From Pelotomaculum sp. UBA1371 (GTDB lineage Bacteria; Bacillota; Desulfotomaculia; Desulfotomaculales; Pelotomaculaceae), in assembly GCA_002305915.1 (NCBI GenBank), contig DBRJ01000048.1:11767-20102 (forward strand): 8,336 nt of DNA, in the 5' to 3' direction. A model generated the notes under the pieces. It was not told where the DNA came from. It was given only the letters and a program-made list of their open reading frames with translations, and made no database searches. Positions 1 through 5,907 of the stretch are shown here, piece after piece. Positions within the stretch are counted from its first letter, which is position 1, and each line of letters opens with the position of its first letter. Both the position numbers and the translations under genes were made by a program.

Positions 1-116
1 ACCGGGGGGACCGCGGTGATCAATACGTGCTGACTAAAATTGATATACCCGAACATATTACAGCAGAGGAAGAGCGGCTCTATAAACAGTTGGCAGCATC
101 TAAGAAAGGGGTGTGA
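1..116 (+). CDS. DnaJ/CbpA-type co-chaperone, C-terminal end (partial)
   Basis: Only the last 37 codons are present; the gene enters from the left edge in the frame that begins at base 3 and stops with TGA at 114-116. The tail reads RGDQYVLTKIDIPEHITAEE and ends ASKKGV. The GDQYV..I.IPE pattern followed by an acidic/basic helix is the usual end of the C-terminal substrate-binding and dimerisation domain of DnaJ-like proteins, which deliver unfolded clients to DnaK in the cytoplasm. The overlap with a CbpM-like gene strongly supports a CbpA/DnaJ type. The J domain lies outside the window, so the exact subfamily (CbpA or full DnaJ with zinc fingers) cannot be decided. Confidence 0.8.
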   Translation, partial: RGDRGDQYVLTKIDIPEHITAEEERLYKQLAASKKGV

Positions 117-421
117 AGGTGTTGGAAAAAAAATATTACATTCAAATCTATCGCCATACCCTTCCCACCGCTGAGGACAGTGAATGGGTGGAACTGGAAA
201 GCCTGGAGATCCACCCGGACATTGTGCAGCAGCTGGTTGAATGGGGCATCGTGGAAATACGGGGCAGCCATGTCCACTTTCGCCAGGCGGTTCGCTTGCA
301 GAAATTGATGCGTCTGCGCCGTAAGCTTGGGGTTAACCTGCCCGGAGCGGCTATTATCGTTGATTTGCTCGAGCGGATCGAAACACTGCAGGATGAAATA
401 GACCGGCTAAAAAAACGCTAG
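113..421 (+). CDS. cbpM: CbpM-like MerR-family chaperone modulator
   Basis: A 102-residue protein. It starts at a GTG that overlaps the upstream co-chaperone stop by four bases (GTGA, 113-116), which suggests translational coupling. A second GTG at 119 is possible. The region around residues 28-75 (LEIHPDIVQQLVEWGIVE, then a basic QKLMRLRRKLGVNLPGAA stretch) resembles the winged-helix fold of MerR/CbpM proteins. Residues 82-102 form a heptad-like charged helix, probably a short coiled coil. In enterobacteria CbpM binds the J domain of CbpA and inhibits its action with DnaK; the tight linkage here argues for the same role. A DNA-binding MerR/HspR-type repressor is the main alternative, since HspR is also found next to dnaJ. 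Confidence 0.78.
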   Translation: MKVLEKKYYIQIYRHTLPTAEDSEWVELESLEIHPDIVQQLVEWGIVEIRGSHVHFRQAVRLQKLMRLRRKLGVNLPGAAIIVDLLERIETLQDEIDRLKKR

Positions 422-520
422 ATGTGCCCCGCAGATATGCGTCTGCATTATTTGATGCGAAAGTTCGAAGACGAAGACTTAAACCATTAAGACGTACTGG
501 GTTCTTTATATGTTTTTTAC

Positions 521-526
521 AGGAGG
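521..526 (+). promoter_or_regulatory. Ribosome binding site deciding the moeA start
   Basis: AGGAGG sits 7 bases before the ATG at 534, selecting it over the in-frame ATG at 510, whose upstream sequence shows no purine-rich site. Confidence 0.85.
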
Positions 527-533
527 TTTTTTG

Positions 534-1745
534 ATGAAGTATATGGTTCCACTGGAAGAAGCGCAGCAACTTTTATTGCAGCATGTAAAACCCCTGGAGC
601 CGGTGGAGCTGGACCTATTACAGGCGCTTGGGATGGTACTTGCTGAAGATGTTCCGGCACCGGAGCCGGTCCCTCCGTTTACACGCTCCCGCCTGGACGG
701 GTTTGCGCTTAAATCCGGTGATACTGACGGGTCCTCTTCTGAAAGACCCGTCAGTCTGCTTATAACCCGGTCGCTTAAGGCCGGCCAGCTTGCTTCAACC
801 GGTGTGGAACCGGGTACAGCCATGGCTATTGTTACCGGGGCGCCAGTACCGCCGGGTGCGGACTGTGTGGTTCCTTTCGAAGATGTTCGCCGGGAAGGGG
901 GATGTGTTGTCCTTTCTTCACCCCTGAGGCCCGGCCAGGGCATTGTACCTGCCGGCGGGGACGTAGCTGCCGGGGATCGCGTTATGCCTAAGGGTACGGT
1001 GGTCGGCGCACCGGCCACAGGGGTACTGGCGGCGCTGGGTCTCAGCCGGATTAAGGTGCACCGGAAGCCCCGGGTTGCCGTCTTTGCAACGGGTGACGAG
1101 CTTCAGTCTCCTGGAAAGCCCCTGGGCAACGGGAAAATATACAACAGTAACCTCTATACTATGGCTGCCCTGGTGTCGGAAGCCGGCGGGGAGGCCGTCC
1201 TGCTTGAAACCGTACCCGACGAGGAAGATCTTATTTGCAGGCAATACAATTATGGGCTGTCAGTTGCCGACCTAGTGCTGTCCACCGGCGGGGCGGCCGC
1301 GGGTGAGCGGGATCTGGCTTCCGCTGCAATGCGGCGTTGTGGCGCCCAGCTGCTTTTCAGGCATATGGAGCTAACACCCGGCAAATATATTGTTTGTGGG
1401 GAGAAAAACGGCCGCCTCTTGTTGGGACTTTCGGGAAAGCCTGCTTCCGCCGTAGCCGCCTTTACCCTGCTGGCACGGCCCGTGCTGCGGCGTATGGGCG
1501 GGTATAGAGAGATCTTTTTACCCAGGGTTGAAGCGACCCTGGTGGAGAATATCCAGGGAGGATTGGCTGGCCGGAGTTTAGTCCGGGCTGAGGTTCGGTG
1601 GCAGGATGAATGTCTGGTGCGTCCTGCTCCAAGGGGCGCCGGCAGCCTTCTTACACTTATGACGGGAAATGCGTTCATTGACCTCCCCGGCGGTTGCGCC
1701 CCCCTTGGTCCGGGCGCTAAGGTACAGGTGATTCTGCTGGTGTAA
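534..1745 (+). CDS. moeA: Molybdopterin molybdenumtransferase MoeA, divergent
   Basis: A 403-residue protein of normal MoeA length. MoeA inserts molybdate (or tungstate) into adenylylated molybdopterin, the last step of molybdenum cofactor synthesis. The ATG at 534 is chosen because AGGAGG (521-526) lies 7 bases before it; an in-frame ATG at 510 has no such site. Domains: MoeA N-terminal (about 5-165, with TGAPVPPGAD 101-110), the molybdopterin-binding domain (about 178-320, with VAVFATGDEL 181-190 and KIYNSN 201-206), and the C-terminal beta domain (about 328-403). Several normally fixed motifs differ: MDGYA is LDGFA (54-58), GGVSVG is GGAAAG (252-257), KPGKP is TPGKY (281-285) and LPGNP is LSGKP (299-303). 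It may be a specialised paralogue. It is separated from cbpM by 112 bases and is probably its own transcription unit. Confidence 0.92.
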   Translation: MKYMVPLEEAQQLLLQHVKPLEPVELDLLQALGMVLAEDVPAPEPVPPFTRSRLDGFALKSGDTDGSSSERPVSLLITRSLKAGQLASTGVEPGTAMAIVTGAPVPPGADCVVPFEDVRREGGCVVLSSPLRPGQGIVPAGGDVAAGDRVMPKGTVVGAPATGVLAALGLSRIKVHRKPRVAVFATGDELQSPGKPLGNGKIYNSNLYTMAALVSEAGGEAVLLETVPDEEDLICRQYNYGLSVADLVLSTGGAAAGERDLASAAMRRCGAQLLFRHMELTPGKYIVCGEKNGRLLLGLSGKPASAVAAFTLLARPVLRRMGGYREIFLPRVEATLVENIQGGLAGRSLVRAEVRWQDECLVRPAPRGAGSLLTLMTGNAFIDLPGGCAPLGPGAKVQVILLV

Positions 1746-1753
1746 TTGCATAA

Positions 1754-1989
1754 TATATCAATCTGACGAGAACACCTGTTACAAATCAAGGACTGCTTGC
1801 TTCCGGAATAATAGCTTTCGAATCAAATCATATGAAGGAAACGGAATGCGCTTGGAGCAATATAACCGGGCTGTTGAACGGTTTCGGATTGTTTCAGATG
1901 AAGGGAAAACCGCCCATTGACCTGTCCGGCGGTTACGGTTCCCTGGTCCGGGCGATAGGGGGAGTTTACTTGCTGATCTAATTACATAA
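1754..1989 (+). pseudogene. Decayed fragment of a second moeA 3' end
   Basis: Bases 1915-1989 align with the end of moeA at 1676-1753 at roughly three quarters identity by hand, with about three bases missing in total. Shared blocks include CATTGACCT, CCGGCGGTT, TGGTCCGGGCG and TGCTG, and the match continues past both stop codons (TAATTGCATAA against TAATTACATAA). The frame is open from 1754 to the TAA at 1979-1981. It reads PIDLSGGYGSLVRA where moeA has FIDLPGGCAPLGPGA, and one missing base shifts the frame inside the block. Upstream of 1915 the likeness is weak (NQGLLASG against NIQGGLAG) and may be chance. An ATG at 1832 would give a 49-residue product, but no good ribosome binding site was seen. 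The best reading is a relic of a duplicated or tandem moeA; the left boundary is approximate. Confidence 0.65.
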
Positions 1990-2088
1990 AGTTTTGCAGG
2001 GAAGTTCCTTCTTGACCGGACGTACAACCTGGGGTTTAAATAATGCCGGCTTTAAGGCTGCACTCCGCTGGGGTTTCTAAATTTGGTT
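1990..2088. other. Remaining intergenic stretch between moeA relic and the convergent HAD gene
   Basis: No gene, clear terminator or promoter was seen here. The only structure is a short direct repeat, CTGGGGTTT at 2029-2037 and 2068-2076, each followed by an A/T-rich run. Both facing transcripts must end in or near this stretch, but no strong hairpin with a T-tract is present. Confidence 0.4.
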
Positions 2089-2799
2089 TTATTTCAGCCG
2101 GAGGCGGCACCAGTCCCTAAGACTGCTCAATTTGCCGTAACCGTCTGCTTTGGCTGCTTCTTCGGTGCTGCCGATCAAGTAGTCCGTAACTATATAGGTT
2201 TTCATTCCTACGTTTTTTGCCACCAGGTCTGTTTGGGTATCATTACCGACCATGAGGCATTCCCCCGGCTCTATTTTAAGTTTCCGGGCAATTTCCAGGT
2301 AGTACTCCGGGTGGGGTTTGCAAAAGTGCATGTTCTCGTAACTGGTGATCAGCTCCCAGGGCAGGTCAGCCACCCCAGCCCAGGCCATCCGGTCCAGGAT
2401 GGCCGACAGGGGGAAAAGGGGGTTGGTGGCCAGGACTATTCGCTTACCCCTGGCCAGGATTGCCTCAACTACAGCCCGCGCCTCGCTGCTGGGGCGGGCC
2501 AACCGGCCCAGTTTGTGGAAGCGCTCGGCATAATACTGTTTAACCAAAGGCTTGAGAAGCTCCGTCCGGTTCCCCAGGCGGGCCTCCAAATTAGCCCAGA
2601 ATACCTCCGCGTTGGTCAAATCAGGACTGAGGTTGTTTACCGTCGCCCCGATACACTCCCGCAGGGTCCGGGCGAAATGCTCAGTTTCTATTACCGGCAT
2701 TACAGCACCGGATAATTCCTTCACATATTCTGCAATAAATTCTTTATGGTTCATTAGAAGCAGAGTTCCATCCAAATCAAAAAGAACAGCCTGAAGCAA
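2089..2799 (-). CDS. HAD-superfamily hydrolase (phosphatase-like)
   Basis: A 236-residue cytoplasmic protein with all four HAD motifs. Motif I is DLDGT at 8-12, with nucleophile Asp8 and acid/base Asp10. Motif II is the Thr of LATNP. Motif III is the Lys of CKPHPEYY. Motif IV is GNDTQTD, whose acidic residues bind magnesium. The cap inserted between motifs I and II is helical (C1 type), as in phosphoglycolate-phosphatase and haloacid-dehalogenase-like enzymes. The start is a TTG at 2797-2799, preceded on the minus strand by a modest GGGAAG site. The gene begins 45 bases after the rubrerythrin stop on the same strand with no terminator between them, so the two are probably co-transcribed. The substrate cannot be told from sequence. 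Confidence 0.88.
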   Translation of the reverse strand: MLQAVLFDLDGTLLLMNHKEFIAEYVKELSGAVMPVIETEHFARTLRECIGATVNNLSPDLTNAEVFWANLEARLGNRTELLKPLVKQYYAERFHKLGRLARPSSEARAVVEAILARGKRIVLATNPLFPLSAILDRMAWAGVADLPWELITSYENMHFCKPHPEYYLEIARKLKIEPGECLMVGNDTQTDLVAKNVGMKTYIVTDYLIGSTEEAAKADGYGKLSSLRDWCRLRLK

Positions 2800-2844
2800 C
2801 AGATCACTTCCCAGGATTTTTAAACTAGGCTTTGCTCCCCCGGT

Positions 2845-3417
2845 TTAGTAATTTGCACACCAGACTTCATAGTAGCTCTGGGGGTGGTCGCAGGCAGGGC
2901 AAACTTCCGGCGCTGCTGTCCCATGGTGGATATAACCGCAGTTGGAGCATCTCCAGTATACCTTATCTTGGCGCTGAAAAACCTGTCCTTTTTGAATATT
3001 TTCTAAGAGTTTCAGGAAACGCTCTTCATGGCTCATTTCCGCTTTGGCTATAGCCCTTAGTACAGCAGCTATTTCGGGAAAACCTTCCTCTTCTGCTATT
3101 TTAGCAAATTCCGGGTACATTGTGTTGTATTCATGATTTTCCCCGCCGGCAGATTCCTTCAAGTTGGCTTCTGTATTGCCGATTACACCTGCGGGGAAGG
3201 AAGCGGTGATTTCTACTTCTCCACCTTCCAGAAACTTAAACAGGCGCTTGGCGTGCTCCTTTTCGTTGTTTGCCGTATCCAGGAAGATTGCTGAAATTTG
3301 TTCGTAACCTTCCTTTTTAGCCTGGGATGCAAAAAAAGTATAGCGGTTCCTGGCCTGGGATTCGCCGGCAAAAGCCGTAAGTAAATTGCGTTCTGTACGT
3401 GTTCCTTTAAGTTTCAC
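2845..3417 (-). CDS. rbr: Rubrerythrin
   Basis: A 190-residue protein, the normal length for rubrerythrin, a cytoplasmic non-haem di-iron peroxidase that reduces hydrogen peroxide in anaerobes. The N-terminal ferritin-like four-helix domain (about 1-145) carries the iron-binding pattern: Glu19 in AFAGESQARNRY, ENEKEH-like NNEKEH with Glu52 and His55, Glu-rich GENHEY, and AEMSHEE. The C-terminal rubredoxin-like domain (152-190) binds one iron through Cys157, Cys160, Cys173 and Cys176 (CSNC and CPAC). The start is a GTG at 3415-3417 behind a strong AAGGAGGGG site on the minus strand (about 3422-3430). Expression is probably induced by oxidative stress, but I found no PerR-type box upstream. It is the first gene of a likely two-gene unit with the HAD hydrolase. 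Confidence 0.95.
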   Translation of the reverse strand: MKLKGTRTERNLLTAFAGESQARNRYTFFASQAKKEGYEQISAIFLDTANNEKEHAKRLFKFLEGGEVEITASFPAGVIGNTEANLKESAGGENHEYNTMYPEFAKIAEEEGFPEIAAVLRAIAKAEMSHEERFLKLLENIQKGQVFQRQDKVYWRCSNCGYIHHGTAAPEVCPACDHPQSYYEVWCANY

Positions 3418-3511
3418 GTTAAACCCCTCCTTTTGAATTTGAATTGATTTGCCTGAAGGCTGTTCTTTTGTCTTGAGCGGCCCAGTTAATTTAGTTTTGC
3501 CTTTATGAAGG

Positions 3512-3542
3512 ATACTATGTTAGTTTTAAGAATTCCTTGCAA
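3512..3542 (-). promoter_or_regulatory. Weak promoter candidate for rubrerythrin
   Basis: On the minus strand TTGCAA (3542-3537) is followed after 19 bases by TAGTAT (3517-3512). The spacing is longer than ideal and the hexamers are imperfect, so this is only a candidate. The same TTGCAA is self-complementary and also serves as the candidate -35 box for the opposite strand. Confidence 0.25.
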
Positions 3543-3565
3543 AAGGATTAAAATTTCCTTAAAGT
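3537..3565 (+). promoter_or_regulatory. Candidate sigma-A promoter for the DUF362 gene
   Basis: TTGCAA (3537-3542) and TAAAGT (3560-3565) are separated by 17 bases, each matching the consensus at four of six positions. A TCCTT-GCAA-AAGGA inverted repeat (3534-3547) covers the -35 box and a further TCCTT follows at 3555-3559, which could be an operator. The candidate lies about 97 bases before the chosen start. Confidence 0.35.
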
Positions 3566-3648
3566 ACAGATTTTCGATATCATGAGCGTTCCTTGAAGGG
3601 GATCTCTAGCTGGTGTAGAAAGAATTGTCCTGGTAATTCAAGGCTAAT

Positions 3649-3654
3649 AAGGAG
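3649..3654 (+). promoter_or_regulatory. Ribosome binding site deciding the DUF362 start
   Basis: AAGGAG lies 7 bases before a GTG at 3662. The upstream in-frame TTG at 3593 has no comparable site, and its extra codons (rich in Cys, Arg and Trp) do not look like a DUF362 N-terminus. Confidence 0.75.
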
Positions 3655-3661
3655 AATTGTT

Positions 3662-4837
3662 GTGGAAGATTTAAAGCTGGACAAAGGTGTTTATATCGTA
3701 GAGTGTCCAAACTATGAACCGGATGTTGTGCAAAAAGCAGTGGAGCGTCTGGCCAGCCTTATGGGCGGTTGGGGCAAGTATGTCTGCCCTGGTGAAAAAA
3801 TTTTACTGAAACCAAACTTGCTGCTGAATAAGCCGCCGGAAGAAGCCGTCACAACACATCCCGCAGTGGTCGGGGCGGTTGCCCGGGGCATCGGGGGAGC
3901 GGGAGGTCATGTTGTTGTTGGGGACAGCCCCGGGGGACCTCTGAACGCGCTGTTGCTGCAGCGGGTTTATAAAGGCTGCGGGATGCTGGAAGCTGCAGCC
4001 GGCAGCGGCGCAGAACTGAACTACAATACCAGGGAAGCGGTGCTGAAGGTACCCGCAGGCGGCCTTCTTGCGTCGGTCACGGTCATGGAAGCAGTTACAG
4101 ATGCTGCAGGTATAATTTCCGTGAGCAAGCTTAAGACCCACAGCCTGACCCGTTTAACCGGGGCCGTCAAGAATTTGTTCGGGCTTATTCCAGGCCTGAA
4201 AAAGGCTGAGTATCACGTCAGCATGCCCGGGATTAAGGAGTTTTCGGCAATGCTGGTGGACGTTGTCCGGGCAGCGGCGCCCAGACTGCACTTGATGGAC
4301 GCGGTGGTGGGGATGGAGGGCGAGGGACCTTCCGCCGGGGAAAAAGCCCAAATAGGTTTAATCCTGGGAAGTTCCTGCCCCTTTGCCTTAGACCGCGTAG
4401 CTGCAGCCCTGGTGGGCGTCGAGGCCGGGGAAGTGCCTACTATTGTAGAATCAGTAAGGCGGGGTTACATTCCGGCAAATGTGGAGGATATTCCCTTGAT
4501 CGGTGACCCGGTTTCCCTGCCCAGGGTACGCTTCAGCCTGCCGCCCAGGGCTATTGATATGGACCTTCTCAAGGCAAATACAGGTAGCTTCATCCCTGGC
4601 TGGCTCTTGCGGGCGATTAATAACCGCCTGCGGCCGAACCCCGCATTTTCTCCTGAAACTTGTCTTGGTTGCGGGGAGTGTTCCCGGGTCTGTCCGGCCT
4701 GTGCCATCCGGATAGAAAATAAAATGCCCCGGGTTGACCTGGAAAAGTGCATTCGCTGCTTTTGTTGCCAGGAATTATGCCCGCAAAAAGCGGTGCGGAT
4801 CAAACGGCCCTGGCTGGGCAGGATCCTGTTTCAATAA
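3662..4837 (+). CDS. DUF362 protein with C-terminal 2x[4Fe-4S] ferredoxin domain
   Basis: A 391-residue protein. Residues about 10-310 match the DUF362 pattern: KILLKPNLL near residue 46, TTHPAVVGAV, GDSPGG, and a later SKLKTHSLTRLTGAVKNLFG block typical of the family. The C-terminus holds two CX2CX2CX3CP clusters, at Cys334/337/340/344 and Cys363/366/369/373, which should bind two [4Fe-4S] clusters, so the protein is probably an electron carrier or a redox-linked enzyme. No signal peptide or membrane segment is seen. The biochemical role of DUF362 is not settled; these proteins are common in anaerobes and are often labelled iron-sulfur cluster-binding or 4Fe-4S ferredoxin proteins. It is a single-gene unit ending at a strong terminator and is divergent from rubrerythrin. 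Confidence 0.9.
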   Translation: MEDLKLDKGVYIVECPNYEPDVVQKAVERLASLMGGWGKYVCPGEKILLKPNLLLNKPPEEAVTTHPAVVGAVARGIGGAGGHVVVGDSPGGPLNALLLQRVYKGCGMLEAAAGSGAELNYNTREAVLKVPAGGLLASVTVMEAVTDAAGIISVSKLKTHSLTRLTGAVKNLFGLIPGLKKAEYHVSMPGIKEFSAMLVDVVRAAAPRLHLMDAVVGMEGEGPSAGEKAQIGLILGSSCPFALDRVAAALVGVEAGEVPTIVESVRRGYIPANVEDIPLIGDPVSLPRVRFSLPPRAIDMDLLKANTGSFIPGWLLRAINNRLRPNPAFSPETCLGCGECSRVCPACAIRIENKMPRVDLEKCIRCFCCQELCPQKAVRIKRPWLGRILFQ

Positions 4838-4869
4838 TGGTCAAAATATTTAGTGGCGGATAGCAAGTC

Positions 4870-4899
4870 CCGGCCCTTGACCGGCCGGCATATTTTTTT
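4870..4899 (+). terminator. Intrinsic terminator of the DUF362 gene
   Basis: A perfect 6-bp GC stem (CCGGCC 4870-4875, GGCCGG 4883-4888) with a 7-base loop is followed by CATA and a run of seven T (4893-4899). It sits about 32 bases after the stop codon. Confidence 0.85.
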
Positions 4900-4910
4900 A
4901 AAATTGTTGC

Positions 4911-4930
4911 TCTATCCCCTTCTGGATAGA
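4911..4930 (-). terminator. Possible terminator of the convergent membrane-protein gene
   Basis: A perfect 7-bp stem TCTATCC/GGATAGA with a 6-base loop lies 10 bases beyond the stop of the minus-strand gene. Read on the minus strand it is followed by GCAACAATTTT, a poor T-tract, so termination here is plausible but not certain. Confidence 0.45.
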
Positions 4931-4940
4931 ACCTGTTCTT

Positions 4941-5390
4941 TCAGGGTGTTGCCTCTTCAACCGCATCTTTTATCACAAAACCGGATAAATAGCCCAGCAT
5001 TGATAATCCAAAAATTAGTAAAATAAAGCTGTAAGCGAGGTTCCAACTGGGGTAAACGACTGCGCCGATATAGTGCATAATCGCTTCTACCACCAGGAAC
5101 AAAGCAGAGACAAGGATTGTATAGGCGACTCGCAGGTCCCGGCGGCGGGGCAGCCAGTTCAGGTAGAGTATTGAACTGGCGTAAGTCTGGACGATATGCA
5201 GGGCCGGAATCCCGCCCAGGTACAGAATTCCCTGGGGATAGGCGTAGAGATTATATCCTGTGCCGAGCAGATCGGCTAACAGCATTATCCCTACACCGAT
5301 GAATCCGGCCTTCCAAAATATGTAGAACCTTCTTCCCACAAAAATTATTACAACAGCTAAGGCAAGTGACGTATATATCAAGTAGCCCAC
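4941..5390 (-). CDS. Small five-helix integral membrane protein (CBO0543-like topology, uncertain)
   Basis: A 149-residue very hydrophobic protein with about five membrane helices, at residues 3-19, 28-46, 58-78, 88-110 and 117-140. A basic loop PRRRDLR (81-87) should face the cytoplasm. Possible landmarks are Asp40 in helix 2, YAYPQG (49-54), Glu102 and His106 in helix 4, and YPSWNLAYS (113-121). The motif order (Asp in a helix, a Y-P turn, an R-rich loop, then E..H and W-N-Y) recalls the CBO0543 family of Firmicute membrane proteins of unknown function, but this is from memory and tentative. The GTG start at 5388-5390 is chosen because AAGGGGG lies 8 bases upstream of it; a TTG at 5460-5462 would add 24 polar residues and has a badly spaced site. 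No function is proposed. Confidence 0.72.
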   Translation of the reverse strand: MGYLIYTSLALAVVIIFVGRRFYIFWKAGFIGVGIMLLADLLGTGYNLYAYPQGILYLGGIPALHIVQTYASSILYLNWLPRRRDLRVAYTILVSALFLVVEAIMHYIGAVVYPSWNLAYSFILLIFGLSMLGYLSGFVIKDAVEEATP

Positions 5391-5398
5391 CCGGCCAT

Positions 5399-5405
5399 CC
5401 CCCTT
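5399..5405 (-). promoter_or_regulatory. Ribosome binding site deciding the membrane-protein start
   Basis: AAGGGGG on the minus strand lies 8 bases before the GTG start and puts the first membrane helix right at the N-terminus. Confidence 0.6.
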
Positions 5406-5588
5406 ATTTAAGAAAATTAATTCAAAGTTACAGTTATTATGTGCTGAAATGGCGGTTCCCAAGCTCCTGACAGCGCACTTGAAAGGGATTGGAAATTTTT
5501 AACCTGAATTTTTTAGTGCTGGTTTTTTTAAACGCTATCTTTACTTTGTTGGCGGGGGTTGGAAAATACAGGGGTTTTTTTAAAAAAG

Positions 5589-5617
5589 TTGCCCGGCGAC
5601 TGGGATGAAGGTACAAT
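5589..5617 (+). promoter_or_regulatory. Candidate sigma-A promoter of the mftA-SDR unit
   Basis: TTGCCC (5589-5594, four of six consensus matches) and TACAAT (5612-5617, five of six) are separated by exactly 17 bases. Transcription would begin near 5624, giving a leader of about 100 bases before the mftA start. A weaker alternative is TTGATT (5626) with TGTATT 17 bases later. The 5391-5588 region upstream shows no gene, only T/A runs including the repeated 12-mer GGTTTTTTTAAA at 5521-5532 and 5573-5584. Confidence 0.5.
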
Positions 5618-5724
5618 ATAACCAGTTGATTAAAATAGCAAGTAAAGATGTATTTTGTCGACGGTGTTTCAGGTAAACCCTGTTTATGATTGTATTAATT
5701 TCAACTAAAGAAAGGAGCTTCAAC

Positions 5725-5889
5725 ATGGAGCAGCAAAAAGTAAAAAATGACCCGGAAACCTCCAGGGAGTTGAACTGCAGTCCGGAGTTGCCCCCGGACG
5801 CAGGACAAAGGGAAACGGAAGACCCCGCCGTTCTGGAAGAAGTGATCATTGAAACTCTTGCCATAGACGGTATCTGCGGAGTTTACTAG
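5725..5889 (+). CDS. mftA: Mycofactocin precursor peptide MftA
   Basis: A 54-residue peptide ending VIIETLAIDGICGVY and then TAG. The terminal octapeptide at 47-54 matches the mycofactocin precursor signature IDGMCGVY, with Ile for Met at residue 50. In the known pathway the radical SAM enzyme MftC, helped by MftB, oxidatively decarboxylates the last Tyr and crosslinks it to the preceding Val. The peptidase MftE then frees the dipeptide core, which MftD and MftF process into a redox cofactor. Here Val53 and Tyr54 are intact. The preceding acidic stretch (ETEDPAVLEEVIIE) resembles the usual leader, while the N-terminal 30 residues are longer and Pro/Glu-rich compared with the roughly 30-residue mycobacterial peptide. 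The ATG has AAAGGAG (5711-5717) 7 bases upstream; an in-frame ATT/TTG extension to 5686 has no such site. The next gene is a mycofactocin-type SDR. Confidence 0.9.
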   Translation: MEQQKVKNDPETSRELNCSPELPPDAGQRETEDPAVLEEVIIETLAIDGICGVY

Positions 5890-5907
5890 GTTGGAGGGAA
5901 AGCCGAA

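Noticed and set aside
431..446. GCAGA/TCTGC hairpin after the CbpM gene
   Set aside because: Only a 5-bp stem with no T-tract after it; too weak to call a terminator.
510..533. In-frame ATG giving moeA eight extra residues
   Set aside because: No ribosome binding site before it, and AGGAGG inside the extension fits the ATG at 534.
2029..2076. CTGGGGTTT direct repeat as a mobile-element target duplication
   Set aside because: Only 39 bases apart with nothing between them resembling an element; likely chance.
2083..2715. Long plus-strand open frame opposite the HAD gene
   Set aside because: It is the antisense shadow of a gene with all HAD motifs and has no recognisable domain or ribosome binding site.
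3418..3540. PerR or Fur box upstream of rubrerythrin
   Set aside because: Looked for TTATAATNATTATAA-like and Fur-like palindromes and found no convincing match.
3593..3661. In-frame upstream TTG extending the DUF362 protein by 23 residues
   Set aside because: The extension is unlike the family N-terminus, and AAGGAG inside it fits the GTG at 3662.
5521..5584. Repeated GGTTTTTTTAAA as a regulatory pair
   Set aside because: Low-complexity T/A runs easily arise by chance in this AT-rich gap.
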